Shown: positions 8,701 to 9,056 of the stretch, one piece after another | Numbering within the stretch: position 1 is the stretch's first letter | Layout: each line of letters begins with the position of its first letter | NCBI GenBank assembly: GCA_964435475.1 | Contig: CAYSZB010000080.1 | Coordinates: 1 to 9,056, forward strand | Direction of reading: 5' to 3' | DNA from: CAYSZB01 sp964435475 | GTDB taxonomy: Bacteria > Chloroflexota > Anaerolineae > Anaerolineales > Anaerolineaceae | DNA length: 9,056 nt | Position numbers and translations under genes: made by a program | Notes under the pieces: model-generated | The model's database searches: none | What the model saw: only the letters and a program-made list of their open reading frames with translations | Told to the model about the DNA's origin: nothing

Positions 8701-9056
8701 GAACATCCAATCCTCTCCGCTGGAGATCATGGGCATCATTGACGCCACAGCAAATTTCGAGGAATACAGCATCTTTTATGGACGCGGGGCTGAACCGGAC
8801 AGCTGGACACCACTGGTGGAACGGGTTGGCGTGCCTGTGCGCACTGTATCAAAGATCCATGAATGGGACTTGAAAGATGTCGAACCGGGACTGATCACTT
8901 TGCGCATCACCCTATATAGTTCCCAGGATACATCGGTGACCAGGAAGATCCAGTTGAACCTGGCGGTTTCCACTCCGACACCCACCCCGACCCTATCGCC
9001 CACTCCCACCGAGACGCCAACGTTGACTCCAACCGCAACGGAGACACCGATTGAAT
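5723..9056 (+). CDS. Class A penicillin-binding protein (bifunctional transglycosylase/transpeptidase), 3' truncated by window
   Basis: This membrane-anchored enzyme polymerises lipid II into glycan strands and cross-links the stem peptides outside the cytoplasmic membrane. An in-frame TAA (5720-5722) directly precedes the ATG, fixing it as the first possible start. 1111 codons are visible and the frame is still open. Residues 1-213 are cytoplasmic and probably disordered: acidic (D/E/N/Q/P) at first, a PPPP run near 135, then a basic KKRKKR patch. One membrane helix follows at about 214-242. The GT51 domain has EDKEFYNHPG with catalytic Glu305, GASTITQQ at 336-343, and RKAREIVLAAEI followed by KEEILEMYLN. 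The transpeptidase has SAIK with nucleophile Ser598 and Lys601, SYN at 662-664, and KTGT at 800-803. All catalytic motifs are intact. Next come a segment with Cys877, 888, 927 and 975, a beta-rich domain (about 980-1082) and a Pro/Thr stalk. It is divergent from the glycosidase-like gene. PBP1A-like is the best call; the long N-terminus and the C-terminal extensions are beyond the usual family core. Confidence 0.96.
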   Translation, partial: MNDEPDNLTPEENRGSLDNSTDHENIEDLQPSLEQDAPGQDFDPTNEDTQPVNLQREAVIPGQSIEEVPQNAAGAAGGWFAELDQFSKIPGDVHERLPPADPAINEKLDNMPVAPVQAYPDNQSLLPDDIPTVPPPPGSNAADSNRDADLPKRVFEVDPHATRLSPVAYNPDAVEVKRKTTLRNWLARSAKKDETKPHSNSTAKKRKKRPSAGCLLKTFLFMVFVVIFIALIAGSVIIYQYFRIASSLPSVNELRERASKFETTRILDRAGNVLYEIVDPNAGKRTFVPLNEISPYLIAATIATEDKEFYNHPGYDLVALARALWNNYTAGEITSGASTITQQLARMLLLPDERFEQTYERKAREIVLAAEITRKYTKEEILEMYLNEIFYGSLSYGIEAAAETYFGTTADQLTLWQSSFLAGLPQGPSIYDVINNRDATLARNRDVLVLMYNMSAEKDCIYTSSTHEKICVDAVEALQAAETLEAYQFVPPTYYMRYPHWVVYVQSLLEEQFDSQTIYRSGFTVYTTLDPEIQRHAEQAVRDQLAALSENNATNAAVMAIQPATGQIVAMVGSADFYNDSISGQVNMALTNTRQPGSAIKPFTFLAAFEKGWTPSTLIWDVPTDFTPSGIPNDPVGKTYHPVNYDGRYHGPVTVRTALANSYNVPAVKALEFVGIFDDPLTAQKEGLVSMAERLGITNLTRSDYGLALTLGGGEISLKEMTSAYAVIANTGRKIDPVAITRIIDHSGNEVYQYEPPAGDQVLRAEHAYLMSSILSDKNARIPMFGTNPVINLPFTAAVKTGTTNDFRDNWTIGYTPDLVVGVWVGNADYTPMVNTSGLKGAAPIWAEVMQFGILDLVGNSPSDFIRPPGIVDRVICSVSGTEPSSLCPDQRSEIYASDQLPLPKEYDLWSEIIIDTWTGLRASPACAEFTEEKNAINVTDQTAITWLKENASGIEWADFYGFSKPLFFAPPRECTDSDPRPKIEIVGLANGQNIQSSPLEIMGIIDATANFEEYSIFYGRGAEPDSWTPLVERVGVPVRTVSKIHEWDLKDVEPGLITLRITLYSSQDTSVTRKIQLNLAVSTPTPTPTLSPTPTETPTLTPTATETPIE
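8969..9056 (+). repeat. Pro/Thr-rich low-complexity stalk coding region
   Basis: From residue 1083 the penicillin-binding protein becomes a run of Pro, Thr, Ser and Glu with short units such as TPTPTP, SPTPTE and TPTLTPTATETP. The DNA is correspondingly C-rich (ACNCCN pattern). Such stalks are common at the C-terminus of or between domains of exported proteins in Anaerolineae, and may span the wall or carry O-glycans. The stretch continues past the window edge, so its length and any terminal domain are unknown. Confidence 0.8.

Noticed and set aside
5799..9009. Many short open frames on both strands within the penicillin-binding protein gene
   Set aside because: All overlap the continuous reading frame from 5723 that carries every GT51 and transpeptidase motif in order.

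Overview
The window looks like a metagenomic scaffold from a bacterium of the Chloroflexota, probably class Anaerolineae. This is an inference, and it rests mainly on a class A penicillin-binding protein that ends in a Pro/Thr-rich stalk (PTPT/TET type) of the kind common on surface proteins of that group, together with moderate GC and little Shine-Dalgarno signal. Two runs of exactly 100 N (2790-2889 and 4437-4536) are scaffolding gaps of unknown true length, and each one truncates or splits genes. Any reading frame that runs through the N is artificial.

Region 1 (1-2789, + strand) is the end of a small biosynthetic operon. It holds the 3' part of an NRPS-like enzyme (adenylation, carrier protein, thioesterase) and, three bases after its stop, an Sfp-type 4'-phosphopantetheinyl transferase that would activate its carrier domain. 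The adenylation domain has Ser where amino-acid-activating domains have the amine-binding Asp, so the substrate may lack an alpha-amino group.

Region 2 (2890-5630, - strand) is a two-gene unit read toward region 1. The upstream gene encodes a six-hairpin glycosidase-like protein (beta-sandwich, then an alpha/alpha barrel interrupted by the second gap). Fifteen bases later comes an EamA/DMT-family membrane transporter whose C-terminus is lost in the first gap. The transferase and the transporter converge tail to tail in that gap.

Region 3 (5631-5722) is a 92-base divergent intergenic region. Each flanking ATG is preceded at exactly 6 bases by a -10-like hexamer, and neither has a ribosome binding site, which suggests leaderless transcripts in both directions.

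Region 4 (5723-9056, + strand) is one large gene for a bifunctional class A penicillin-binding protein. It has an unusually long, acidic, probably disordered cytoplasmic N-terminus, one membrane anchor, intact transglycosylase and transpeptidase motifs, a cysteine-containing and beta-rich C-terminal extension, and a Pro/Thr stalk that runs off the window. No RNA genes, insertion sequences, CRISPR arrays or attachment sites were seen.
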